Source of the DNA: Manis javanica
Taxonomy: Eukaryota; Chordata; Mammalia; Pholidota; Manidae
NCBI RefSeq assembly: GCF_040802235.1
Contig: NC_133161.1
Location: 17,129,001 to 17,193,000, forward strand
Direction: 5' to 3'
Length of the DNA: 64,000 nucleotides
Positions within the stretch are counted from its first letter, which is position 1, and the number at the start of each line of letters is the position of its first letter. This document shows, piece by piece, positions 22,041-34,220 of the stretch. Made by a program: the position numbers and the translations under genes. The notes below the pieces were generated by a model. The model saw only the letters and a list, made by a program, of their open reading frames with translations, was not told the origin of the DNA and ran no database searches.

Positions 22041-25000
22041 ACATGGCCTGTGCGTGGAGCAGTTCCAGTGGACACACAGAGTGCTGACCATGAACGGGGC
22101 CCCTGGAGGACGGGAGCTGTCCTTGCTGATGCTTGCTGACAATCACTCCACATGCAGCCGTCACACAGGGGCACTACGGTTAAGAGGCCGGACCCCAGAG
22201 CCAGACCCCCAGACTCACACCGCTGTCCTGCCTCACGGTCGCCTGAGCTCAGGCACGTCACACAGCCTCCCCACTCTGCACCCTGGTCTGTAATGTGTCA
22301 CTGGCTGGTCGTGGGGGTTGCAAGACTGAAGTGAGTTCATTTTATGAGCCCAAACAGGCTGGAGCCTGGCTGGGCCGCCCCGACAGTGCTGATGAAGCGG
22401 TGACGGGACAAAGGGTAATGGGGAGCACAGGAGGGTGGAGGCTGGGAGTGTGGTGTGAACAAGAGAGGCAGAGCGCAGGGAAGACAGCATCAGCAGGATG
22501 CGGCCAGAAACAGAGAACCCGGCAGAGAAGAGAGCCGGGCTGAGTGCCTGCTTGTCAGAGGAGGCCCCCAGCCCTGCCTAACATCTCTCTGGCTGAACAC
22601 ATTTAGGATTAGAGTGTTCATGCTTTGGGTGTGACTCTGACGAAAATAAAAAGGGAAGAAGAAAGGGAAATGTGTCATATTTCCTTTGGCAGAAATGTGA
22701 GCCCAAATTCTTTTTTTTTCAAAACTGGGCCACAACCATGTTTCCTAAAAGTGTTTAGGGCTGGCAGCTCCCTGGGGTTCACAGTGTGCTATGTGAGCAG
22801 CTGGGCCTACGACCAGCTTTTTATGGAGGGCTGCCATATTTTAACTTACTTAATTCTTCCAAGTAGATAAAAACCTCATTACCAGCAGAAACTGGACTGC
22901 ACCATGGGGCTGCAACAGAGGGTCTGTGCACAGGTCTCTGTACCCCCCGCCCCCGTGACAATACACTATGGGCTCAGGCTGCTTCAGTGGTCCCACTGAT
23001 GTCACCGTGCTACTTGTCCAGTGTTCTGTTGCTTATTAGCCCTTACTAGCAGATGACCAAGCTGGGAACCAAGAACTAAGGGAGAAAAAAATCCCTTAAG
23101 AAGGAGAAAATGTCTGCACCTTGTAATTCTGGTTTTTATGGGTGAGACTCTGCAGTCCAGTTTATGGGAGGCTAAGGTTCCCAGAGTTGGAGGACAGGCA
23201 GTACTGGACACTCGTGACTGCCTCTGGCTGTCCCTCTCCGTCCTCTGGCTCCTGCCCACTCTCCTGCAGTCACAATGGAGTCGCCAGCCCCCATCGACTG
23301 AGGCCAGGATATCATCTTCTGACTCCATTAAATACACACCGAGGGTGACTCTGGGGAATCAGCAACGCACAGGGCAGACCAGGTACCTGCCTTCACTGAG
23401 CTTGCACTCTCGGGGGGACAAACACAAAGCATATATTTAAAAAATATAATTTTTGAAAAGATTTGGGAAGGAAACAAACAGAATGAAGTAAAGTAGAGAA
23501 CTGGCAGGAGTAATTGGCGAATCTACACAGGAGGGCCAGGGAAGGCCTGTCTGCAAAGGCGACATTCGGTTGGAGGCCTGAGGCATGTGGAAGAGCCGTC
23601 CAGAAAGAGTGCAGTGGTTATAAGCGGCTGGTTAGGAGAGGAGCAGACTTGGGGCTGGGTGGCTGCAGCCCAAGGACAGAGGCTGTGCAGTGAGCAGACC
23701 CAGGGCCCTTGTAGGCCAGGGTGAGAGGGGTCTGCATTACATCCTTCTAACCAGCTCCTCTGCTGACTCATGGCCCAATCTCCCAGGCATGAGGACGGGG
23801 GCCCCAGATGGTGTGGCTGAAGGTGCAGATAGTTGCTGAGTTGGGGAGGAGTGGAGCGATGCCAGGCATTACCTCCTGAAGGGTTGCCCACCAGCCCTGC
23901 TACAAAGACACAGACCTATTGAATGTGGGCTGCACCCAACAGTCAGAAGGAACGAAGAGGAGGAGGTAAAGAATAATTGACAGTCACTAAGAACTAGACC
24001 TGAAATTTTGCTAAAGGTATTTTATTTTGAGAGTTGGCTGGAAGGGAGGTTAAGTGTTTTAGGAACATCACCTCCGTCCCTACACAAGAGGATATGACTC
24101 TCACCGGACAAGTTCCTAATGCATTTGAAATGACTTCAGAACACATGGAAAAGTAACTCAAAGGGAGCAAATCACAGACAAACTGAGTAGCAGGTGCTAT
24201 GGGGCTTCCCCTTCCATCCTTCAAGCCAGTATTTGAAAGTGAGTCTTGTCACTTGATCCTGGTCTTGGGACTGCATCACCTGCGGCCCTGTGCTTCCTGG
24301 TGGGCTGGGTGTGGAGGAGGGGGCAGAAGTGTTCTCTGCTCCGCCCAGGGACTTCGCTGTTAGTACCCCACTTCCCTACTGCTGCCAAGGCGACAAAAGG
24401 GATCTCTCCTCACAAAAGTGCTGGGGACGTGGGGTCATGCCTAAAGCCTAGGTTTGGGCTGATTACCTTAATTCCTATATGGGGACCCACAGAATGGAGG
24501 TCACCACAGTGGCCTGGCTCACATCACAATTCAAAACCTAAGTCAGCCTGCATGGGAAACATGGCCAAGGAAGCCTAACACCAGTCACAGGCCTCCAACC
24601 GAGCTTTACCTTCCCTTAGAGAGCGAGACCTGCCTGCCCCAGAAGGAAATCCTGGCCTCCTGGCCAGTCACGCCACTTCCACGTTGCCTCTGCTAAAGCT
24701 CTGTAAAACCGCTCTTGCCCCAGATCCCTCAGGAAGAGTGCTCCATGACTGTGAGGTGCTGTGCTCCCCCAATCCATGGATTGTTTTTCTTTGAATAAAG
24801 AAACAAGTTAACTCATTAAAAAAACTTTTAGTTTTGTTGTCTGACAACTGAAGAAGCTGAGGCAGGGAGAGCCCAGGGGAATAAAATAAAGCTCTGAAAA
24901 ATCTCAGTGGTAATGAGAACATATTGTCTGTGTATTTGAAGATTAAATTTGCAAAGAGCTTTACATTTATTCGTTTGCTTTAAGATGTATCATTTTGAGG

Positions 25001-25200
25001 CTGAGGGCAGCCTAGGTTCCGAAAATAACTTGGTGGTGGTGGTGGGTGGGGGATTGGGTCAAATGAAACAGAACGGCAGGGCCACTAGGCTGGACAGTTC
25101 AAGAAAGCAGAATATCCCAGGAAAGTCACATATATGAAGTTAACACACAATAAAGTGGCATTATAACTCAGTGGAAGAAAGAGTTTTAATTAACTAATGC
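22041..25200. other. Intergenic sequence
   Basis: No gene recognised despite several 60-122 codon ORFs. The part at about 23520-23760 resembles the old repeat seen at about 39170-39410 (GCAAAGG / CTTGTAGGCCAGGGT versus CTCGCAGGCCATTGT). Confidence 0.4.
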
Positions 25201-28200
25201 TGAAGGAGTTGATTAGCTAACTCAAGATAAAACTATCTTAGGTCGTCATCTCACTCTACATAGTGAAATAAAATTCCCATGGACCCAGGAATGAGAAACA
25301 TAATGGACAAAAACAAAAAAAGGAAAACAGCAGAAAGTAGTATTTGATTTATAAATGAACATTCTGCACTTAAAAGCAATTGAAATTACAAAGAAAAAAT
25401 TGTAGATTTAACTTTTAAAATACACATTTCTCTACCACAAAAACAACATTAATAAAATTAAAAGTCAATGAGCATGGAAAATATCTGCAACAAATACGAA
25501 ATGACTAATGTACCTAACATATGAAATGTTCATGCAAGCAGATAAAAATATTAGCCCACATAAAAATGGACAAGGAATATGAAGAGATATTTCAAAAAGA
25601 AGGTCTGCAAAATACCGAACTGCGACTATTGTACTTTCTACCACATGTGTGGGAGTTGTCCTCCACCAAACAATACTGTGACACCAGCTGGGTGTCCTGT
25701 AATCTAAATCAATTCTATAGTGTCAGATCCCACAGGTTTAGGCTCAATCCCACAGAACACTCCCCCTGCCTCGGATGGAGGCTTCCGTATTATGTGACTG
25801 GCAATCATATTATGACTAATTACCTCACTGGGCATTGGTGACAAATTTGATCTCCAGACACGCTAACCTCCCTGAAGGCTGGGGTGGGGCTAAAAGTTCC
25901 CACCCTCTAATCAGGTGCTTGGTTCCCCTGCGACCAGCCCTCATCCTTAGGGATTTTCTGAAAGTCAGCTCATTAACATAAACTCAGATGTGGTTCAAAG
26001 GAACTTATCATGAATAAAGAAGACACCCCTGTATCTCTAGTCACACTTAGAAATTTCCAAGCGCATTAGGAGCTCTGTGCCAGAAATGGGAACAAAGACC
26101 AAATATGTAGTTCTTATTATATAAATTACTATATCACATGGCATGAAAAAAAAATTCAGTACCTTTTGTAATGTAATAAAAAACATCAAGCAAAATAACC
26201 TGTGAGTTTCCTGGTCAAAACTGTGGATAAAAACACTTGATAAAAAAAGTGAGATAAAATGGATATTCTCACACAGTGATGCATGGAAGTGACTATCATA
26301 CAAACTTTCTGGTAGGCAATATACACGAGATTTGGTAATATGCACTAAAAATCCTAAAAGTAGTCCTTTTGGCCTAGTAATTCACTTATGAGTCTATCCT
26401 AAGGCAGCAATCTAATGCAATCAATGACTTCAATACAGGAATTTTCATCACAATATTACTTTGGTAAAAAATGAGAAGTATCTTGAGGGCCCAACATCAA
26501 AATTAAATTATCAAGATGATGAAATCCTATGCAGCCTTTGCAAAACCAGGTCTAAAACCATAGTATGTAGTCTGACTGCAAGAAAGAGACTAAGGAATCA
26601 TTCCAAAATACTAACATTAGCTGTGGTATCTCTGGGTGGTGGTGTTCTGGGCAATTGTTTTTCTTTTTGCACTAAAAATGTTTCCAAAATTACATGTTAT
26701 ATTTATGTAAAAGTGAAATGTAGAAAACAAACAAAAGCAACATTAGCTGGAAAGAACGGTGAGAAAGGGGAATGTGTGCAAAGTCAGAAGGAGACCATTG
26801 TAAGAACTGATTCTCAGATTCAGGACTTTGGGAGGGATGGGGTATAGGAAGAATATACTGGAAAACGCACTTAAGTTCTCATGAGGGGAGGAGGAAAGGA
26901 GTCCCATATATGCCTGTATTTCTTTTTTCCTATCCCAAAGAAGCCTTTGATTTTACAGGTAAAGAAGCATAATGGAAGTTGTTAGAGAAACAGCTCACAT
27001 TAAAAAAAAAAACTTAAGATATACACCTATGGAACTAATATCCCACCAGGAATTTCCATCAAGGCATGAGAAGCAATGTAGTCTAGTAACAGAGGGTCTA
27101 AACATCTCTTAGGCCCCATAAGAGTCTTCCCGAGCCAAGAACCCAGGTTTTCTGATCATCTTCACCCAGCGTGTATGGTAGGGATTCGTAGAGTTCCTAT
27201 AACCACCTTTGGGGAAGTTCTGCCACTGTGAGGCAGGGCCTGCTTTTGTTTGGCTGCCCATTTCGGACAGTCGACCTTGCAGGCCACATGCATTTATTTG
27301 TACAGACTTTGTGCAAGCCCTGCCACCCACTTCTCCCGTGTGCTTCTAACCAGGGTGCCAGAGTTACCCTTCCCACTGGTGAGGCCAGAGACTGCAGGGT
27401 GAAGCTGAGGGAGTGCAGGGGAGGTCGTACATGGGGGAGGGGTCACTGACACTACCAGCAACTGCCCGGTGCTGGAACGTGGAAGGTCTGAGGAGAAAGC
27501 CAACTCCCTACAGAGGGGCAAGCTGCAGTGCATGCAGTGGGGTGGGGGTACTTACAAAGAGAAGATGCAGGACCCACAGAAACACTCATAAACAAGAGGC
27601 ACAGGAAGTCAGGTTCAGCTGATCCTTCCTTCTGGAGGCTTCCTGGTGTCAGGCTCTGGAGGAGACGGGGAGCGGTGAAGGGCACTTAGATGCAGTGCTG
27701 AGCTTATGACCTGCTCACATTCGACGCTGTACTCAAGTAAACAGTTCTGAACTTTGGTACATTTATACTGAGTGATGTCACTATCAGCTGATTTCAGTTT
27801 CATTTCTTAACTTGCCGGTAGTGATGGCTCGTGACTTTTCAAAAAGAAAGAATGTAAACAGCGTTGTGGTTCACCAGACCACATACTTTGACCACACTGG
27901 AGCCAACCAACCAATCGACTTGAAGAGCCAGGTGAGTGTCTGGATTATTATCACACAATTCCAGACATGAAACTGGCCAAGACACTCTCAAAGCTCTCAG
28001 TGATTTAAACACTGGTAAACCTAAAATTTTATTCAGAAGGGACTTCAAGATCCTGGACCCAGGTCACCCCCTGGGAAGCAGTTTTGCCATCTGTCCCCTC
28101 CTTTTCAGAGACCAGCTTTGTGGGACAACTGGGCTTCCGGAACACAAAACCGTATCGTCCTAGCATTCTCACCGGGGTGTTTAGACCCACGCTGGAGCGG

Positions 28201-28494
28201 CTGCAACTTCTCTTTTACTTCAAAATAAGAGCAGCAGGAAGCTTTTATTTTTGTAATCATAGGAGCTCCTAGCCAGAGTTTAGAAATTGCTTCCCTTACT
28301 CACATAACCAGCTGGAAATTCTGATTTGGGGTTATGCTTGGTTAAGTCAGAGACAGTTACCTAGTTACATTGCTGAATCCTTCAGGGTTTCTCTTCCCTT
28401 CACCCTGACATTCCCCCAAAGGAGTTCCTTGAGTTGCTACATTTTCCCCTCTCCATAGTTCTTTTAAATCCAAGCACTAGAAAGAGGTTTAGGA
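25201..28494. other. Intergenic sequence
   Basis: AT-rich, with no gene recognised. The 128-codon ORF at 26461-26847 has no recognisable motif. Parts at about 25380-25600 and 26320-26700 look like very old LINE debris. Confidence 0.35.
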
Positions 28495-28690
28495 CATCTA
28501 TAGAAAGGAAAAACAGAGGCTTTGGGATCAGGGAGCTCTGCTGCATTTGTAAATTAGTTAACCTCTCTGAACAGCAGTTTCTCATCTGTAAGAGGAAAAC
28601 AACACCCTCTGTGCACGGCTGTGGTGCAAACTGGAATAGAGAAGTGCTTAGTCCGGTACGGGGCACACATTAATGGCAGCTGTTACTATT
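28495..28690 (+). repeat. MIR remnant
   Basis: GGCTTTGGGATCAGG, TAAATTAGTTAACCTCTCTGA and TTTCTCATCTGTAAGAGG are the MIR core in order. Confidence 0.68.
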
Positions 28691-31600
28691 AAAAGTAGGA
28701 TTTCTAAGCATCTAGCCTTCCTGATGATACCTTCAAGGCACAGACAAAATTAACTTTTTGGTGCTAATATAAACTAATTACTCTGAAAACCGAACACTGG
28801 TGAGTGAAATGATACAGTACAGAAGAGACGGAAATATACATTTAAAAGTTTGTGTGAACTTACAATGCACATGGCTTTAAAAAGTCAGTGCTTCCAAGTT
28901 TGTTATTAAAAACAGCACCTCACTCTCCCCAGCTTCTCCAGAGGCAAGCACCCGCACGCTATTTCACCCAGTTCTTCAGGTGTTCACCTTACTTCTCTAA
29001 CATGCTTACACTGGTGCTTCCTTATTTTTCAGTTTCAGGCATAATCTATTGACACTCATCTGTAAACGGAGATTTAGCTGCTGCTTCCCAACTCCACGTT
29101 CCACAGGTATGAGTCCTCTCTCCTCCTTCCACACTGGTTATAATTTTATTTAAATCAGCGTTCAATATCTACAGTATCCTAACTAAATACCATGTATAGC
29201 AGCTGAGCTGTGTAGAAAATTGTGATTTCTTTTCCTTCCCCGAACAAATTTTTGTCTTCCCTGGAGATAATAATTGCCTTAAATTTTGTTTCTTTGCTGG
29301 TTTTCTATGAACTTAACACTAATTTCACCTTCAAATTTTCAGGTCTTTTTCAAATTTGCATATGTGACACTTGACCTCTTCCTGAGAAAAGTTCCCCAGT
29401 GACTCGCGACCTGCTCCCGTCTGGGCTGAGGGCCTTGACACCTGATGTCAGTCTGGAATCTCACTTCACTGCCACCCTGGGGATTCCCTTTGCCTCTGTT
29501 CTATGCTGGATATTCTATTTACTTCATCAAAGGCTTTTCTTGATTTAGTCTTTATTCTACCCTTAAACTTGATCAAAGTTAGACTGGGTGTGGAATTTCA
29601 GGTTAAAAATAATTTGCCTTTATAATTTTGAAAGCCTTGTTCCATCATTCTATCTGCTTTCATGTTATTATTGAGGAATTTAGAGCTATTCTGCTTTATA
29701 GCTTCCAAAATGGCCTCCTTTTCTGTTCTCTTCCTTGTGGCTTTGTCTTAAAAAATAAAAATGAAAAATAAATAAATAAATAAATAAAAATGACTGTTAT
29801 TTTAGTGGGTTTTTGAGGAGTAAAATTAAATGTGTGTCCAGTTTCACACAGCTGGCCTCTGGGTGAGTTTGTTGCTCTTATCAAGCTAGTACCTTCTCTT
29901 AATTGCTTACCGCCCAAATCTCCATCTCCATTGTTTTTGACAGAACCCTTAGGTGGGAGTTTCTCCACACTCTGTTCCAAACAAATCAGTTTACTAGGGG
30001 AGAACTTCAGAACTCTCTGTTCTTAGGGCTTTCTCTCCTCCTGGGGAAAAATATTTGAGACACTGCTATGGAGGTGAGGGCGCAGACCACGGCCTGCTTC
30101 TGCTGGAGTGGCACCTCTGTTTTTGGAGCATGATGCTCCGTGGGACAGTAGCTTCTGGTCTTTTCAGTTAGCCTCTTCCTGCATGGTACCTCCCCTCTGT
30201 GAACAAGCTGGGGCCAAGGTGACCAGGGCTCCAGTTTTCTTGGCCTGATGACTCTGGGAGAGAGCCCTTGCCTTCTGTTTGGGTGGAAAAAGGAAGGCCC
30301 GGACCTCTCGGCTGCCCTTGCCTGGAATTCAGCCTTTGCAACACAGAAGTAGGGATGTGAGGAATGGCAGCAGCCTGCCCCTCCCAGGGAGATGCCATAG
30401 CCCTGGCTGAGAGCTGGGGGCACTGCAACCAGTGTGTCTGCGGCGCCTGCTCTGGGAGAGTGGGGCGCTTTTCGCATGTTGAACTGGGCGGAAGGGATGA
30501 GAAGGTTGCAGCTTAAGTCCAAACACTATCACTGCTCTTACTGAGATTTATTAGATTTTCTTACATAAATGTTTCTTCATTTGTTGCATGTCCTGAGGAC
30601 AATTAAAAAATTTTCCCTTTGGACAGGAGGTTACACCATGTTTGTGATACTCTTTGAGGAGAGTAATGGGCTTACCACCTGCAGCACGGTCCAGTCAGGG
30701 ATTCAATGGCTCCCTTTATTACTTACAGCCTGTTTCATTCGTGTGTGTTTCATCCTTTTCTTCTTTCTGGTCCTTCACTTCCCACATTCTTTCTGTTCTT
30801 CACCTTGGGAAGGCAGGTTTAGGTTTTCCTATAGGTGAGTGTTTTCATCCAGACCATCCTATTTCCCTCTGAAGTCATTCTACCTTTTTTCTGAGATGCC
30901 TTTCATTGGTTAGTTGGGGTTAGAAAACTTGATCCCTCTTTGACTGACCATGTCTGTTGAAAATGAGCCATCATCACATCATGACATGACAGTTTAGGGA
31001 GCTTACTTTGCGATTCATAGTTGAGAAGTCTACTGTATCTCAAGGAAAGAGGTTCAAACCATGCAACCGGTTCACATTCCTATTAAGAGTTGACAAACAC
31101 AGAGTTTGTATCTTCAGGGGACTGGGCTCTGTGAGAGGTGACTTGAGGGCTTCATAGGCTTGTGTAAACTCTATAATCTTTTCACTAATGTAACAATATT
31201 CTTCTACCAAGGCAGAAAAACATTTTGCTAGCCTTTTATTCCTCCTTAAATTATGTTGGCTTCTTACTAAAAAAAAACCCAACCAACCGAACAAAACACA
31301 GCAGCACATAAAAGAGAAACTGAAGGGCTTTGTCTTAGGGAGTCACATACCGCCCCCAGAGCACTGCTCCAGGCCCCGCTGGAGATGGTTCTGTGGCTGT
31401 CTGGAGGCACTCTGTGATTGCAAAGCCCCATGAAGTCTGTCTGCTGGTTGAAGTCCATACCCCATGGACTGCAACTGCCTGCTTGGAACCCTGTAGAGTG
31501 CTGTTCTTCTAAAATAAAAAACTAATTATGTTTAGTCTGGCAACCAGGACAGACCATCAGTGGGGCAGGGCAGGTGAGACCTGCTTGAACAAAACATTAC

Positions 31601-32757
31601 ACACTACCTTCATTCTGTGACTGCTGAACACAAAGAAAGTAATGTTATTTGTACTGTGTATTGGGGGAAATACAAAAGGCTCCAGAGGAGATTAGCCCAT
31701 GAGCTCTGGCTACTCCAGGCCCTACCTGACACTACATAAAACTAGAAGATTCAAGTGGTGTTCTGACAGAACCCTTTCTCTGCACTGGTATGTCAGGGCA
31801 GAGTGGTGAGACATTAGAGGGCTCACTGGCCCATGTTCCTGGGTAAGGCTCCTTTTGATCTGAAGTTTCCTTCTGTAGTCTTGATGCCTGATTCTGCCTA
31901 CAAAAGTTACAGGGATTTTTCTTCCCTCTAGGCTCATCTGAGCCTCAGTGGAGACAAGCTGGGTCAGAGAAATGAGGGGTCTTACCAAAGGTATTACCTC
32001 ACTGACTTGGATTTTAATTGTAAGAACTCAGGAGACATCAAGAGGAACTGTTGCTGCCCTAACATTTCATGTATTTTCAGTGGAGCTCCATCATACTTCC
32101 ATCTAAGTGTTCTCGGATGCGGTATCTCATTGACCCAGACTCCTTCATCATGTGGCCCTGCCACTGTCAGCACACCATCTCATCTTCAGAACCGTGGCTA
32201 CCTCTGAGGAGGGAGTATATCATCCTATCAGCTGAATTTGCCATCTTTTGTTTCTTTTAACAAAATCTTATTCCCCTAATATCTCTGTAGCAGACTCAGG
32301 CCCAGAGCCTCTTTTGTCCATTGCCCAGGACCCTGCCATGAGCAACCATCTCCACACAACCTTCACCACAGGAGAAAGTGGTGAGCAATCAGCAGAGCCT
32401 GGTCTGGGGGTCCTGGAGCTGCCAGGGTTTGAGTCAATAAATGCATAGAACACGGGCTCTTAGTAGGCTTGGTGGTAAGGTGAGGAAGGCCAAATCCTTG
32501 GTGAAGTGATGATCATTTGTTTATAATGTATTTGGAAAGGTAAATTGCCAGTTAGAAGTTTATGACATGTTTCTGAAAGTAAAGAATTAAGCCATTGTAT
32601 AGAAGATCTTTGTCATGGAAAAAATGACTTCAGCAAACCCCTTTTATATGCAGAAAGGTCCTCACCCTTCTGTGAGGATAAAAATGACATGTGACTTTTT
32701 TGTGGTGGTGGGCAGATCATTCTTATCTTAAAGCCTAATTATAAAAGAACAATTTAA
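28691..32757. other. Intergenic sequence
   Basis: No gene recognised. A short (AAAT)n run lies at 29765-29788. The 171-codon minus-strand ORF at 30007-30522 lies in GC-rich sequence and shows no known motif. The 32757 edge abuts an old L1. Confidence 0.4.
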
Positions 32758-32758
32758 T

Positions 32759-34220
32759 GCCATCCTTCCCAAAGCAGTTTACGGATTCAAAGCGATCCCT
32801 ATCAAAATTCCAATAGCATTTTTCAATGAACTAAAACAAATAGTTCTAAAATTCATATGGAATCATAAAAGACCCTGAATAGTCAAATAGGTCCTGAGAA
32901 AGAAGAACAAAGCTGAGGGGATTATGCTCCCTGACTTCAAGCTATACTACAAAGCCATAGTAATCAACACAGTATGGATGGTACTGGCACAAAGAACAGA
33001 CCCATAGATCAATGGAACAGAATAGAGAGCCCAGATATAAACTCATGTGTATATGGTCAATTAATATATGATAAAGGAGCCATGAATACACAATGGGGAG
33101 AAGACAGCCTCTTCAACAACTGGTGTTGGGAAAATTGGACAGCTACATACAAGAGAATGAAACTGGATTACTGTCTAACTCCATACACAAAAATAAACTC
33201 AAAATGGATAAAGACCTAAATTAGGACATGAAACCATAAAACTCTTTGACAAAAACAGGCAAAAATCTCTTGAGCATAAGCAATTTTTTTCTGGATGCAT
33301 CTCCTTGGGCAAGGGAAACAAAGTACAAAATGAACAAGTGGGACTACATTAAACTAAAAAGCTTCTGTATAGCAAAGGGACACCATTAACAGAACAAAAA
33401 GGCAACCTATAGTATGATATAATATATTTGTAAATTATTTATCTGATAAAGGTTAATATCCCAAATATATAAAGAACTCATGTGACTCAATGCCAAAAAA
33501 ACAAATAACTGGGTTAAGAAATGTATGGAGGACCTGAACAGACATTTTTCCAAAAAAGAAATATAGATGGCCAACAGGCACATGAAAAGATGCTCCGTAT
33601 CACTATTATCAGGGAAATGCAAATCAAAACACAATAAGATATCACCTCACTCCCGGGAGAATGGCCACTATCCAAAGGAAAAGAAATAACAAGTGTTGGC
33701 AAGGATGTGGAGAAAAGGGAACCTTCCTACACTTTTGATGGAAATGTTGATTGGTACAGCCACTGTGGAAAGCAGTATGGAGGTTCCTCAAAAAACTAAA
33801 AATATAAATACTATTCAATCTAGCAATTCCACTTGTAGGAATTTACCCAAAGAAAACAAAATCCCTGACTCAAAACGATATATCCACCCCTATGTTTACT
33901 GCCACATTATTTACAATAACCAAGATATGGAAGTGACCTAAGTGTCGATAAATAGATGAATAGATAAAGTAGAGAAGGTACATATACACAATGGAATATT
34001 ATTCAGCCATAAAAAAGAAAGAAATATGCCATTTGAGATAAGATGGATGGACCTAAGGGGTATTATGCTAAGTGAAATAGGCCAGGTAGGGAAGGACAAA
34101 TACCATATGATTTCATTTATAAGCAGAATCTAAAAACAAAACAAAATAAAATGAACAAAAGAGCAGTAGACTCATAGACATTGAGAAGTGACTGGTGGTT
34201 ACCATGGGAGAGGATGGGAG
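32759..34220 (+). mobile_element. Old 5'-truncated L1, 3' half of ORF2
   Basis: It begins inside ORF2 at the CCATCCTTCCCAAAGCAG block, continues through ACTTCAAGCTATACTACAAAGCC and GGAGAAAAGGGAACCTTCC, and reaches the start of the 3' UTR (GTGGTTACCATGGGAGAGG). Several frameshifts and stops break the frame. It ends without poly(A), so its 3' part is lost. It is clearly older than the 10731 and 57230 elements. Confidence 0.85.

Noticed and set aside
26461-26847. 128-codon plus-strand ORF
   Set aside because: No motif, and surrounding DNA looks like old LINE debris.
30007-30522. 171-codon minus-strand ORF
   Set aside because: No recognisable domain, no splice or start context, low-complexity Arg/Pro/Ser composition; probably chance.
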